Shown: positions 1 to 8,752 of the stretch, piece by piece
How the letters are laid out: every line of letters begins with the position of its first letter
How positions within the stretch are numbered: the stretch's first letter is position 1
From: Gemmataceae bacterium
GTDB taxonomy: Bacteria; Planctomycetota; Planctomycetia; Gemmatales; Gemmataceae
Length of the DNA stretch: 64,000 bases
Direction: 5' to 3'
Assembly (NCBI GenBank): GCA_009691845.1
Contig: SIAJ01000012.1
Span: 34,314-98,313, forward strand
Notes under the pieces: generated by a model
The model's database searches: none
What the model saw: only the letters and a program-made list of their open reading frames with translations
What the model was told of the DNA's origin: nothing
Made by a program: the position numbers and the translations under genes

Positions 1-444
1 GTTCGTCGGCTCGTCGAGAAGAAGCAGATTGGGCTCGTGCAAGAGCAGGGCCGACAGCTTGACTCGCGTCTGCCAGCCACCGGAGAGCTTGGCAATTGGC
101 CCATCGAGATAGGCCCCCTTCAACTCGAACTGGCCCGCGACCTCGCCGCATTTCCAACTCGGCTGCCCGCTATCACGCATCAGGTATTCGAGCGATGTTT
201 CGCCGGGCAAAAACGGATCGTGCTGCCGGAGATAGCCCAGCCGCAAGGTGGGATGGCGAATCACTTCGCCTGAGTCGAGTTCTTCTTCACCAAGCAGGAT
301 GCGAAGCAAGGTGCTCTTGCCGGCCCCGTTTCGACCAATGAAGCCAACGTTGATGTTGTCGTTTAGAGTGGCCTCGGCACCATCGAGTAGAATCTGTTCC
401 CCGTAACGCTTGGAGGCTTTGGTGATTTGCAGCAGACTAGCCAT
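1..444 (-). CDS. ABC-F family ATP-binding protein, N-terminal part (cut by window edge)
   Basis: The reverse strand from an ATG at 444 reads 148 codons with no stop and runs off the window. The sequence shows a Walker A motif GRNGAGKST near residue 36, a signature motif LSGGWQTR near residue 119 and a Walker B with LLLLDEPTN at the edge. The Walker B directly followed by DEPTN and the soluble N-terminus (MASLLQITKASKRYG) fit the ABC-F class: duplicated soluble ATPases without membrane segments that act on the ribosome (translation factors or target protection). Only the first nucleotide-binding domain is visible, so the subfamily (Uup, EttA, Ycf-type) cannot be decided. Confidence 0.9.
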   Translation of the reverse strand, partial: MASLLQITKASKRYGEQILLDGAEATLNDNINVGFIGRNGAGKSTLLRILLGEEELDSGEVIRHPTLRLGYLRQHDPFLPGETSLEYLMRDSGQPSWKCGEVAGQFELKGAYLDGPIAKLSGGWQTRVKLSALLLHEPNLLLLDEPTN

Positions 445-749
445 CGCGGACAAGACCCTCGGGTAAAGGCTAGATTATAGGGAAAATTGCCGAATTGGCC
501 GAATGCAGACGTGAAGATCTCACGAAAAGACAAGGGCTAGGACTCAACCGGTGTCTAAATGGGGAAGGCAGTATACCGAAAAGCCCAGGATTCGACGCGA
601 AGCGGCGGACCCTGGGTCTGACTTGAAAACACACCGAGCTTACCGCTTCCGCTCGATCGTAAAATGATCGACTTTCCAACCCGTCCCGACCTTGACCATT
701 GTCACCAATGTAGCCAGAAAATCTGGTCCTACGCTATCGACAAACCGAG
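445..749. other. Intergenic gap between ABC-F and metalloprotease genes
   Basis: About 305 bp without a supported gene. It should hold the promoter of the reverse-strand ABC-F gene. The short open frames here have no ribosome-binding site or recognisable protein features, and I see no clear hairpin. Confidence 0.5.
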
Positions 750-3386
750 CTATTGTTGCGTCACGGTTGCCGAGAGCACTTTTGCGATCTGCTCCTTGGT
801 TTCTTCCAGGTGGGCCCTGACTGTATCCTCCGCAAACGGGCCCTTCATGTTCAGAGAGAGTTCGATACGCTTGATGACTTCGCGGAGGTGCATTCTTGCT
901 AGTGCACGAGCATCAGGTACCGTTCCTCGAAGCACCAGACGCGAGAGTGCCGCGATATAAGCACGCTGCAGGTTGCGTCGGGAGATACTGGTTTTCTCGG
1001 TGCTGGGCTTGTCCGCGGCCGTGGACAAATCCGCAAAGGTCGAATCGCTGATCGCACGCATCACCTCGGCAATCGTTAACGGCTGCTCGGCCCCTTCAGT
1101 CTTCATCGTCAGATCCTGCATGCGGGCAAGCGTGCCGTCGTTGAGCAACTCGGTCAGGCAAACTCGCTGAATGCCCAAGATGCGATCGTTGACCGGAAAT
1201 GTGACCGAAGCGAAAAAGACCTGCTCGTTGCCCCAGTGCAACCAGCGGTCGGCAGCCAGCTTGCGTAACAAGTCGGGAGGAAAGCCGAAGGACTTGTCTG
1301 TCAGAATGCGATCCTGAAGAAACTTCAAGGCCTCGCGTTGGCGGGCGGCCTTCACGGGCACGAATGGATCGCGGGCATCTTTATCTCCCTTGTGATCGCG
1401 ATAAAGATGCTCACCGCCGACGAACTGGGCAGCAAGAAATGCCGAGTTCCCATATTGCTGCAGCATCAGGTTGAAGGCGACCCGGGCACGTTGATAGCCC
1501 TCGCCTTTCTCGACTACGCGATCGGCCAGGCCCTTCATTAACTCCTCGGAAAGAGCCATCCGCTCTTGAGCAAACTTGAGCGGATCGCTGCCGAGGTCCC
1601 ATTGATTGATGTGCGGATCGGCCGACGAAAGATCCTCATCCGTGCCGTAGTCGAGTCCAGGCTCGGCACTTCGGCCCGCGATCTTGCCCAGTTCCTCCTT
1701 CTCGTTGCCAGTCACCGGCTTGTAGCCGAACTCGATCGCCCAGTAGTCGTATGGCCCGAGCGTTGAAGTGAAGAAATCCCCCTGCTTTTGGCCCTTCGCT
1801 GAGAGATTCACCGGGTTGTAGTCCATCACGCTTCCAACCAGGCCCTTCGAGCGGGTGATGCCAACATCGTGAAGTTGAGCGTTCGGCAACATCGTGCTGG
1901 CTTTGAAATTGTGCCGCAAGCCGAGCGTGTGACCGACCTCGTGCATGACGGTTTCTTTGACGGCCTGCTGAACCATCTCGTCGGGGAGTTTATCCCCAGG
2001 CTTCAAATCGAGGCGAGCGGCAATCGCAGCCAATGCGAGGCCGAGTTCGCTCTGCTTGTGAGAGGCACACTGACAGAGTCCTGCGCGATATGCCTTGAAC
2101 TGTGCCCGCATTTCGCTGTAGGCATCTTCCCCACCGGCCTTGTTGTTCCAACTGGACGCTGATCCATGATTGGCCGTCATCGGCACGGTCCAACCGCGAC
2201 GGGCCGCCTGGATCGGGCTATCGGGTTCCGTGGTCAGCCCCTTCTCGTTCTTGAAGAGCGTTTGAGAGCCCTTGTAATAGCGGACCATACTCGCATCGAA
2301 CACGATGTCCGCGTCGATGATTTCGCCCGTGAACGGATTCGCCCGAGAGGGGCCCATTGCATAACCGATATCAGTCGCGATCCAACGGAACGTGCTGTAG
2401 TTCACGTCCTCCGGATCGAACTCTTCACCCTCCTGTTGCCGAACTTCGATGGCGTCGCGAAAGCCGACTTTCTCGAAAGCCTTGTTCCATTCGAGAATGC
2501 CTTCGCGAACGGCCGCCCGGAATTCGTCCGGCACGGATTTTTCGATCCAGAAGACGATCTTCTTCTTGGGCGGAACGAGTTTGTCTCCTGGCTTCCAGGG
2601 GGAACCGTCGGTCCGCTCCAATCGCCAGCGCGTGATGTAGCGGACGAAAGAAGTGTCCTTGCTCTCGCTCGCAAAATCCTTCATGGCGGTGAGGAAGTAG
2701 CCCACGCGATCGTCAGCCTCGCGTGGACGGTAGCCGCCGTCTGGCAACTCGACGATGCCGTAATGAATGATGACCGTGTTGCCACGAGCATCGATTACCG
2801 AGTCCGGAACGGGTCGCCCCGTAAAGACTGCGGCGACCTGCAACTCCACGTTCCGTGGAAACGTTTTGATCTTGGCCCATGAGGTCCGATTGGGGTCCAA
2901 TAAACCGAAGTTCAAGTCGGCAAAATTCGTGAAGAACACTTCGTTGAAGTCGATCAACACCGACTGGCGAGTCGGATGAACCGACTTGATACGTAGAGCG
3001 AGCAAGACGGAATCGGTGTACGTTGTTTCGAGAGCGCGAGCGATCGGTCCACTGCCAATCTTGTAGCGAACATTGCGGCGAATGACATGTACCTTGTCGC
3101 CGACCCGCTTGAAGGAGATGACCCACTGCTCGTCGCCATTGAGCGTGTGGCCCGCCTGATCCATGCCGCCGCGAGCCAGCGAGATCGCACACAGATACGG
3201 CCGATCGAACTGGAACGGCTGAATCTCGGCGAACACGTGTTCGTCCTTCTGGTGCAGCCGGAACAGCCCCTCGTGAACCTTGGCTCCCACGACGAGCTTG
3301 TCGAATTCCTCGAATTTCTGCGGCTGCTGAGCCTGGGTGACGACGACAATAACGAGCGAAATGAAACACGCAAGGAAGCGAGACAT
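750..3386 (-). CDS. Secreted zinc-dependent metalloprotease (DUF5117/DUF5118 type)
   Basis: An 878-residue protein. I chose the ATG at 3386 over the longer frame (3443) because it follows an AAGAGG ribosome-binding site and opens a clean signal peptide (MSRFLACFISLVIVVVTQAQ). The catalytic zincin motif HEVGHTLGLRHNF (HExxHxxGxxH) lies near residue 500, followed downstream by SVMDYNP, which fits a Met-turn (SxMDY). The N-terminal half matches the DUF5117/5118 layout of large exported proteases common in Planctomycetes and Bacteroidetes. Its likely role is extracytoplasmic protein degradation; the substrate is unknown. It stands alone, with trpA upstream on the same strand 215 bp away. Confidence 0.88.
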   Translation of the reverse strand: MSRFLACFISLVIVVVTQAQQPQKFEEFDKLVVGAKVHEGLFRLHQKDEHVFAEIQPFQFDRPYLCAISLARGGMDQAGHTLNGDEQWVISFKRVGDKVHVIRRNVRYKIGSGPIARALETTYTDSVLLALRIKSVHPTRQSVLIDFNEVFFTNFADLNFGLLDPNRTSWAKIKTFPRNVELQVAAVFTGRPVPDSVIDARGNTVIIHYGIVELPDGGYRPREADDRVGYFLTAMKDFASESKDTSFVRYITRWRLERTDGSPWKPGDKLVPPKKKIVFWIEKSVPDEFRAAVREGILEWNKAFEKVGFRDAIEVRQQEGEEFDPEDVNYSTFRWIATDIGYAMGPSRANPFTGEIIDADIVFDASMVRYYKGSQTLFKNEKGLTTEPDSPIQAARRGWTVPMTANHGSASSWNNKAGGEDAYSEMRAQFKAYRAGLCQCASHKQSELGLALAAIAARLDLKPGDKLPDEMVQQAVKETVMHEVGHTLGLRHNFKASTMLPNAQLHDVGITRSKGLVGSVMDYNPVNLSAKGQKQGDFFTSTLGPYDYWAIEFGYKPVTGNEKEELGKIAGRSAEPGLDYGTDEDLSSADPHINQWDLGSDPLKFAQERMALSEELMKGLADRVVEKGEGYQRARVAFNLMLQQYGNSAFLAAQFVGGEHLYRDHKGDKDARDPFVPVKAARQREALKFLQDRILTDKSFGFPPDLLRKLAADRWLHWGNEQVFFASVTFPVNDRILGIQRVCLTELLNDGTLARMQDLTMKTEGAEQPLTIAEVMRAISDSTFADLSTAADKPSTEKTSISRRNLQRAYIAALSRLVLRGTVPDARALARMHLREVIKRIELSLNMKGPFAEDTVRAHLEETKEQIAKVLSATVTQQ

Positions 3387-3601
3387 GGTGCAACCTCTTG
3401 GGAAAGGCGTGAGCAATGCGTGTAGGTTAGCGGAAGGAAGCACTGACGGACAAGCCGGCTATGCCGGATTTGTGGCCTGGCGAGAACGAATAGGTGGCGT
3501 AATCGATACAGAAGGAACCTGAATTGGTCCAGCAACCAGGGAACGATCTCCTGATTGTCAAAGAAACAAAGGCCAACCAGGAGATTGGCGTTTCCAGGAG
3601 C

Positions 3602-4387
3602 CTACCTCAGAGCGGCAGAGAGTTCCCGCACACTATCAATCACCGCCTGCGTACCCCCCTGTTCCAGTTTCTTGATCAGGGCACTTCCCACAATCACGCC
3701 GTCGGCGATGTCCTTCAGGTGCCGCACGTGTTCCGGTCGGCTTACACCAAAGCCGACGCACAATGGCAGGTCCGACATGGTTCGCAGGCGGGCCAGTTGC
3801 TGGGTCAACTCGGCCGGCAACTTGTCGCGTTCCCCGGTGATGCCCACCACGCTCACGCAATACACGAATCCGCTACAGAGTTTCACGATCTTGGCTGCAC
3901 GTTCCGGCGTCGTGGTCGGCGTCACCAGCAGGATCAATTTCATGTCACTCTTGCGGCAGAGAGCCGCGAAGTGGTCCGCCTCGTCGGCAACCAGGTCGGG
4001 CACAATCAAGCCGCTCAGGCCCGAGTCCTTTGCTGTCGACACGAACGCTTCCGCACCCCGCCGATGAATCAGCGAGTACGATACCATGCCGACAATGGGC
4101 GTCGTGAAGTTGGGCAGGGAAGTAACCGAGCGAATGGCCGCGAACAGGTTGGCAATCTTGAAGCCGTTGTTCAAGGCCCGCGTATACGACGCCTGAATCA
4201 CCGGCCCATCGGCAATCGGGTCGCTGAACGGGAAGCCGAGTTCGATTAGGTCGGCTCCCGCGGCCGCGACTTGGGAAAACAATCTGGCGGTCGTGCCGAC
4301 ATCGGGATCGCCAGCCGTCAGGAACGGCATAAAGGCTTTGCGACCCTCGGCCCGCAGGCGAGTGAATAGTGTGTCGACGAGATTCAT
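3602..4387 (-). CDS. trpA: Tryptophan synthase alpha subunit
   Basis: A 261-residue protein of normal TrpA length. It cleaves indole-3-glycerol phosphate to indole and glyceraldehyde 3-phosphate and passes indole to TrpB. The TIM-barrel signature ELGFPFSDPIADGP is present and places the catalytic acids at Glu49 and Asp60, the same numbers as in the well-studied enterobacterial enzyme. The phosphate-binding end (GFGVSRPEHV, then GVIVGSAL) is also intact. trpB is not adjacent: upstream is a poorly coding gap and then a divergent peptide transporter, so trp genes appear dispersed here. The stop codon is TAG. Confidence 0.97.
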   Translation of the reverse strand: MNLVDTLFTRLRAEGRKAFMPFLTAGDPDVGTTARLFSQVAAAGADLIELGFPFSDPIADGPVIQASYTRALNNGFKIANLFAAIRSVTSLPNFTTPIVGMVSYSLIHRRGAEAFVSTAKDSGLSGLIVPDLVADEADHFAALCRKSDMKLILLVTPTTTPERAAKIVKLCSGFVYCVSVVGITGERDKLPAELTQQLARLRTMSDLPLCVGFGVSRPEHVRHLKDIADGVIVGSALIKKLEQGGTQAVIDSVRELSAALR

Positions 4388-4884
4388 ATGTGTGGTTTAT
4401 CGGCAAGGGCGGTTGGAGGCGAGCATGCAAGGAGTACCCATCTCGTCCGCAAATCCCCAACGGTCTATAGTTCGCGGAACAGCGTGCCGCGAACCACGGA
4501 GAATGAGGCGACTTTCTGTTCGCAGACCCACGGCCAGAGCAGCAAGGCAAAGACACGGCGAAAGAAGCGTAAGAAGAAAGATCAATGCCCGCGTGTGCTT
4601 TGGAAAAAAGCCGAGCCACAAGGACCGCAAATTTGGACGACATTGCTGTGGCATATTGGCATGCACATGCCGTGGAACTCGCGAACGGGTCCATCCACCG
4701 CCAGTGAACGGATGCACTTCAAGGAGATTCTCGCCGAGGAGAAATAACGGTTGCCCACGTACCCCATTCCGACCAGTTCGACCAACTGTTCCCTCACGAC
4801 TCAAGTCTCACTATTCTCACTCGAACGACGGCAGGTTTCAGTACATACTTCGCTTGCGCGTCAAGCTCCAACCCGGTATCCCAC
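4388..4884. other. Intergenic gap with a possible short gene remnant
   Basis: About 500 bp between divergent trpA and the POT transporter. No complete gene is convincing. A plus-strand stretch from the ATG at 4584 reads 40 residues including LDDIAVAYWHAHAVELANG before a TGA. A neighbouring frame then reads MHFKEILAEEK to a TAA at 4747. The two together look like the tail of a small helical protein broken by a frameshift, but this is weak. The rest presumably carries the two divergent promoters. Confidence 0.3.
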
Positions 4885-6516
4885 GTGTCACAATCGGCCG
4901 ACTACGCTGAGCTACCCGACAAAGCTCGGCCTCGCTTGCCACGGCAGATTGCCTACATCATCGGCAACGAGGGCTGCGAGCGGTTTTCGTTCTACGGGAT
5001 GCGCAACATCCTCACGCAGTTCCTTGTCTCGTCGGCACTGCTGTTCAGCGCGTCGGAACTCATTCCCCAGGCGGAGCGTGAGGGTACGGCAAAGGAAGTC
5101 TTTCACACGTTTGTGCTGGGCGTTTATTTCTTCCCGCTTCTCGGCGGCTGGCTCTCGGATCGGTTCCTGGGCAAGTATCGCACCATTCTATATCTCAGCC
5201 TCGTTTACTGCGTCGGCCAGGGCTTTCTGGCGATGTTCGTGAACGACAAGGCCGGCTTCTTCTTCGGGCTGTTCCTGATCGCTCTGGGCTCAGGCGGAAT
5301 CAAGCCGTGCGTCTCGGCATTCGTTGGGGATCAATTCGACCAGACGAACAAATCGCTTGCGCGGTATGTTTTCGACGCCTTTTACTGGATCATCAACTTC
5401 GGCTCCTTCTTCGCGTCGCTATTGATGCCGGCGATCTTGAAGCACTGGGGGCCGGTGTTCGCGTTCGGCATTCCCGGCGTGCTGATGTTCATTTCGACCG
5501 TGATCCTTTGGCTGGGTCGCCGGCTCTACATCGACGTGCCGCCGTCACCGGCACATCCCAATTCCTTCGTGCGGGTCGTTCGAAGTGCGTTACTCGCACG
5601 AGGGCCTGTCGGTTCTGGCCGGCCAGGCCTCATGCTCGCAATCCTCGGGGGAATCATAGCCGTGGCGTGCATGGTCATGGGCTTTGTCGATCTGCATCGA
5701 ATGCTGCTGACCGAGGCGAGCCCGCTACTCGGGGTCGCTCAGTGGTGGTGCCTCGCTCTGGTCGTGGCCATCGGCTTTGCGGGCGTGGGGACTTGGTGGC
5801 AACTGGAACGAGCAAAATCAACGCACCCAGCCGAGGCCGTGGATGGTGCCCGCAGCGTACTTCGCATTCTCGTGCTCTTTGCGTTGGTCACGCCGTTCTG
5901 GTCGCTGTTCGATCAGAAAGCGTCCACGTGGGTCCTTCAGGCAAAAGGGATGACGAAACCGAGTTGGTTCGAGCCATCGCAGATGCAGGCTCTCAATCCG
6001 CTGCTTGTGATGCTGCTGATCCCGTTCAACAATCTGGTGTTGTACCCTGCCCTTCGCCGTTGGGGAGTCGAACCCACCGCACTCCGGCGCATGACGGCCG
6101 GAATCGCGTTCTCCGGTCTGTCGTGGGTCGTGATCGGCTTGTTGCAGTCCAGCATGGATGGCGGCGAGCCGCTGTCGATTGCGTGGCAGATTCTTCCCTA
6201 TGCCCTGCTCACGTTCGGCGAAGTACTCGTCTCCGCAACGGGACTGGAATTCGCGTATAGCCAAGCTCCAGGTCCGATGAAGAGCGCGATCATGGCCTTC
6301 TGGAGTTTGTCCGTAACGGTCGGCAATCTGTGGGTATTGCTCGTGAACACGGCCGTTCGCAACGATGGGGTGACGCGGAATATCGAGAGTTCCGGGCTTG
6401 GAGTGATGACCTTCCAGATGTTCTTCTTTGCCGCGTTCGCGTTCCTTGCTGCACTCGCATTTGGAGTGTACGCGGCGCGATATCCATTGGCGGACCATTA
6501 CCGAAAATCGGAGTAG
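4885..6516 (+). CDS. POT-family proton-dependent peptide transporter
   Basis: A 543-residue integral membrane protein starting at GTG. The N-terminal segment GCERFSFYGMRNIL is the diagnostic first-helix motif of the proton-coupled oligopeptide transporter (POT/PTR) family within the major facilitator superfamily. The FDQKASTW segment in the second half is also conserved in the family. Roughly 12-14 hydrophobic segments are visible. It probably imports di- and tripeptides, or related compounds, with protons. It converges on the next gene with 9 bp between the stop codons, so the two genes share a terminator region. Confidence 0.93.
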   Translation: MSQSADYAELPDKARPRLPRQIAYIIGNEGCERFSFYGMRNILTQFLVSSALLFSASELIPQAEREGTAKEVFHTFVLGVYFFPLLGGWLSDRFLGKYRTILYLSLVYCVGQGFLAMFVNDKAGFFFGLFLIALGSGGIKPCVSAFVGDQFDQTNKSLARYVFDAFYWIINFGSFFASLLMPAILKHWGPVFAFGIPGVLMFISTVILWLGRRLYIDVPPSPAHPNSFVRVVRSALLARGPVGSGRPGLMLAILGGIIAVACMVMGFVDLHRMLLTEASPLLGVAQWWCLALVVAIGFAGVGTWWQLERAKSTHPAEAVDGARSVLRILVLFALVTPFWSLFDQKASTWVLQAKGMTKPSWFEPSQMQALNPLLVMLLIPFNNLVLYPALRRWGVEPTALRRMTAGIAFSGLSWVVIGLLQSSMDGGEPLSIAWQILPYALLTFGEVLVSATGLEFAYSQAPGPMKSAIMAFWSLSVTVGNLWVLLVNTAVRNDGVTRNIESSGLGVMTFQMFFFAAFAFLAALAFGVYAARYPLADHYRKSE

Positions 6517-6525
6517 GTACACAGG

Positions 6526-7899
6526 CTACCACCCCACCGAACTCGCCCCCTTCGGCAGATCGAAGCACACGCTCACCGAGTCTTTCTCCTGGACCCACGT
6601 CCCGGCTTTCAGCTCGAGCGGCTTCGTTACTTCCTTGAGGGCAGTCGGCTTGCCGTCAATAACGATCTTCACTGCTCCGCCCGCACGACCGGCCATTCGC
6701 ACCGTGAAGGCCGGGCAAGCATACGGAGCTTTGAACGTGAGTGTGTTGTCCGCCTTGTCGATCCGCGTCAGCTCTTTCGCGGCCCAGTAACGGGCAATCT
6801 CGCTGTTTTTCATCCAGAACAGATTCTGGTAGTGATTGTTCAATCGCTGCACGACTTCCTTGAAAATGTTGAAGCCGACCTTCTCGCCATTGAAGTAGAT
6901 GCCTGGCCAGTGGCAGACGAGGATTGTGGGTTCGCCGGCCTCGATAACCTGCGGCAATCGGCCACCTTTGCCATCCTTGGTGATGAACTGATCGACAGTC
7001 CCGCGTTCCAGACCGTCCCAGCCGCCGAACCAGTCGCCCGTGCAGCCAACGACGGAGACTACGCATTCGGGCTTGTCGGTATCGATCCCGGCCGCAAATT
7101 CGACTCGCGGGGCCACGCTCTGCTTCGGGTCGGTAAATAAGTGCCGAAAGTAATGCGGAATCTCGGTCTTGAAGACATCGCGACAAGCCTGATAAGTCGC
7201 CCGTGCCAGAGCATCGCGGTTCTTGTTGCCGAACCCGCCCGGCGTCGTGATCCCTTCGCAAACCAGGCCAGCTTTCTTCAGCGGCTTCAGGGCATAGGCG
7301 ATGTAGTTGGCAAGTTCATCGGCCGACTTATTCTGGCTGAACTCCCAGTTCTCCATGTGCTTGTCGTCCCGCTCGTCGTAAGCCCGGCCAGTTTTCGTGT
7401 CGATCGCCCAGGTGTGCGTGACCATCTCGGGATGAATGTCCCAGTTCGGCATCATGAATTCGCGGACGAGCTTGACGCTTTCAAGCAGTTCGCTTTTCGA
7501 CCAGCCCGGCATATCGCGATCAATCCAGCCGACGCAGGCGGGGTATGGAATGCAGGAGTATTTTCCCTTGATCTCGCGTTCCCGGCACCATTCGCCGAAT
7601 TCGCGCACGAAGGAATCGGGGATTCCTCGTGGGAGCTTCTTCCAGTCCTGCTTGTACTTGTCCGGAAACACATCTGCGAAGTGTGGGATGCAGAAATGGG
7701 CCAGGTTCACCAGGCACGTCGAGTCGTCAATGATGAAGCTGACCGGCACCCGGCCACGCGGATTGAGGACGGTGACGCCCTCCGCCTGCTTGGGGCGTTC
7801 GCCTTTGAATTGCGCGAAGGATGGCACGGACCCGATGGACGAGCCGGCCAGCGTGGCGGCTGAGGTTCGGAGAAAGTCGCGGCGGGAGGGAGAATTCAT
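6526..7899 (-). CDS. Tat-exported polysaccharide-deacetylase-like protein
   Basis: A 457-residue protein beginning with a twin-arginine signal (SRRDFLRTSAATLAG), so it is exported folded. After the signal, VPVSFIIDDSTCLVN and later HPEMVTHTWAID resemble the Asp-containing first strand and the metal-binding HxxxxH-type region of NodB-fold deacetylases. A family-level prediction of carbohydrate or uncharacterised amide hydrolysis is reasonable; the substrate cannot be read. The C-terminal 90 residues look like a beta-sandwich. It stands alone and convergent with the POT transporter. Confidence 0.65.
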   Translation of the reverse strand: MNSPSRRDFLRTSAATLAGSSIGSVPSFAQFKGERPKQAEGVTVLNPRGRVPVSFIIDDSTCLVNLAHFCIPHFADVFPDKYKQDWKKLPRGIPDSFVREFGEWCREREIKGKYSCIPYPACVGWIDRDMPGWSKSELLESVKLVREFMMPNWDIHPEMVTHTWAIDTKTGRAYDERDDKHMENWEFSQNKSADELANYIAYALKPLKKAGLVCEGITTPGGFGNKNRDALARATYQACRDVFKTEIPHYFRHLFTDPKQSVAPRVEFAAGIDTDKPECVVSVVGCTGDWFGGWDGLERGTVDQFITKDGKGGRLPQVIEAGEPTILVCHWPGIYFNGEKVGFNIFKEVVQRLNNHYQNLFWMKNSEIARYWAAKELTRIDKADNTLTFKAPYACPAFTVRMAGRAGGAVKIVIDGKPTALKEVTKPLELKAGTWVQEKDSVSVCFDLPKGASSVGW

Positions 7900-7967
7900 G
7901 CTTCACCTGCAGATTCGTTTGCTTCTGTCACTGTATTAATCTCTGAGAACTCCGAGATTTCGTCAAC

Positions 7968-8332
7968 CTAGCGAAACAATTGGGCGAGGCGTTGCCGCAT
8001 CGATTGAGATTGCAGATTGGAAACCGCTGGCACGACCAGGGCATGTCTTTCATCTTCGTCCAACCGATCGGGTCGAAGTCCCAGACCCAGGCTTCGCAAA
8101 CCCGACGCCTTGCAGGCAGCCACTTTTGAACCTTTCGAAATCGAACCCGCTCTCGACAAGAGTTGATGGGGTGACCTTGGCGGAAACCGAGTGAAGGAAA
8201 GACCGTCTTCACCGTCTCTCACCTTGAAGTTTTCGCTCGCAATCGGCTTGTCGGGCGGATTCTGAAAGTGGATTCCCCGGGAATGTGGCGAAGAATCCAC
8301 TCATCATTCAAGATCGGTGTGGGCTCGGTCAT
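7968..8332 (-). pseudogene. Second gene of a two-gene module, one frameshift
   Basis: The ATG at 8332 lies 7 nt after the stop of the upstream gene and follows GAGGT. It reads MTEPTPILNDEWILRHIPGE and then must shift frame near 8265-8275 to continue HFQNPPDKPIASENFKVRD, GEDGLSFTRFPPRSP and on to RQRLAQLFR at a TAG at 7968-7970. The total length is 2 modulo 3, consistent with one lost base. Rejoined, the product is about 121 residues. From memory, gene pairs of this type recur in Gemmataceae, but I know of no assigned function. With its partner (8340-8712) it looks like a decayed operon. Confidence 0.6.
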
Positions 8333-8339
8333 TTCGACC

Positions 8340-8712
8340 TCAGGCGTGGATGAGTGTCAAGTTCTCCGCGATGATGGATTTCAACTCCTCCGGCAATCGA
8401 GCGATCGTGGTTCCGAGAACGAAGTCCACTTCGATAGCCTCGTCCGTCTCCGTATTCAAATATGCAAATCCTGCTTGAGTTGGCGAATCGACTTCGAGGT
8501 CAAGACTATGCGGCCCCGCATGCCATGCAAACAATACGCCGCCAGTGCGCGTCGCATCAGATAAGGGCTGCCGAGTTGTCGAATCTCGGCGTGCTGCTGC
8601 CACAGTCGAATTGCCCCGTCAACGCAATCCGAGTTCGAACGGCTGCCCCGTAGCCGTCCCAGTTTGCGACGGTCTTGCGGGTCAGTTCGAGTTGTTCAAG
8701 GACGTTCGGCAT
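8340..8712 (-). pseudogene. First gene of a two-gene module (NWDGYGAA protein), two frameshifts
   Basis: The ATG at 8712 is preceded by a strong GGGGGAGG ribosome-binding site. Frame one reads MPNVLEQLELTRKTVANWDGYGAA. A second frame continues with AIRLWQQHAEIRQLGSPYLM, and a third finishes GGVLFAWHAGPHSLDLEVD and ends LKSIIAENLTLIHA. Length is 1 modulo 3, consistent with two single-base losses. Rejoined, the product is about 124 residues with an N-terminal helix, the WDGYGA motif and a beta-rich C-terminal half. The function is unknown. Neighbouring large genes are intact, so this is probably true decay, not poor sequence. Confidence 0.6.
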
Positions 8713-8752
8713 CTTGGACCTCCCCCATCTTACCAGAGATCAATCTCAAACG

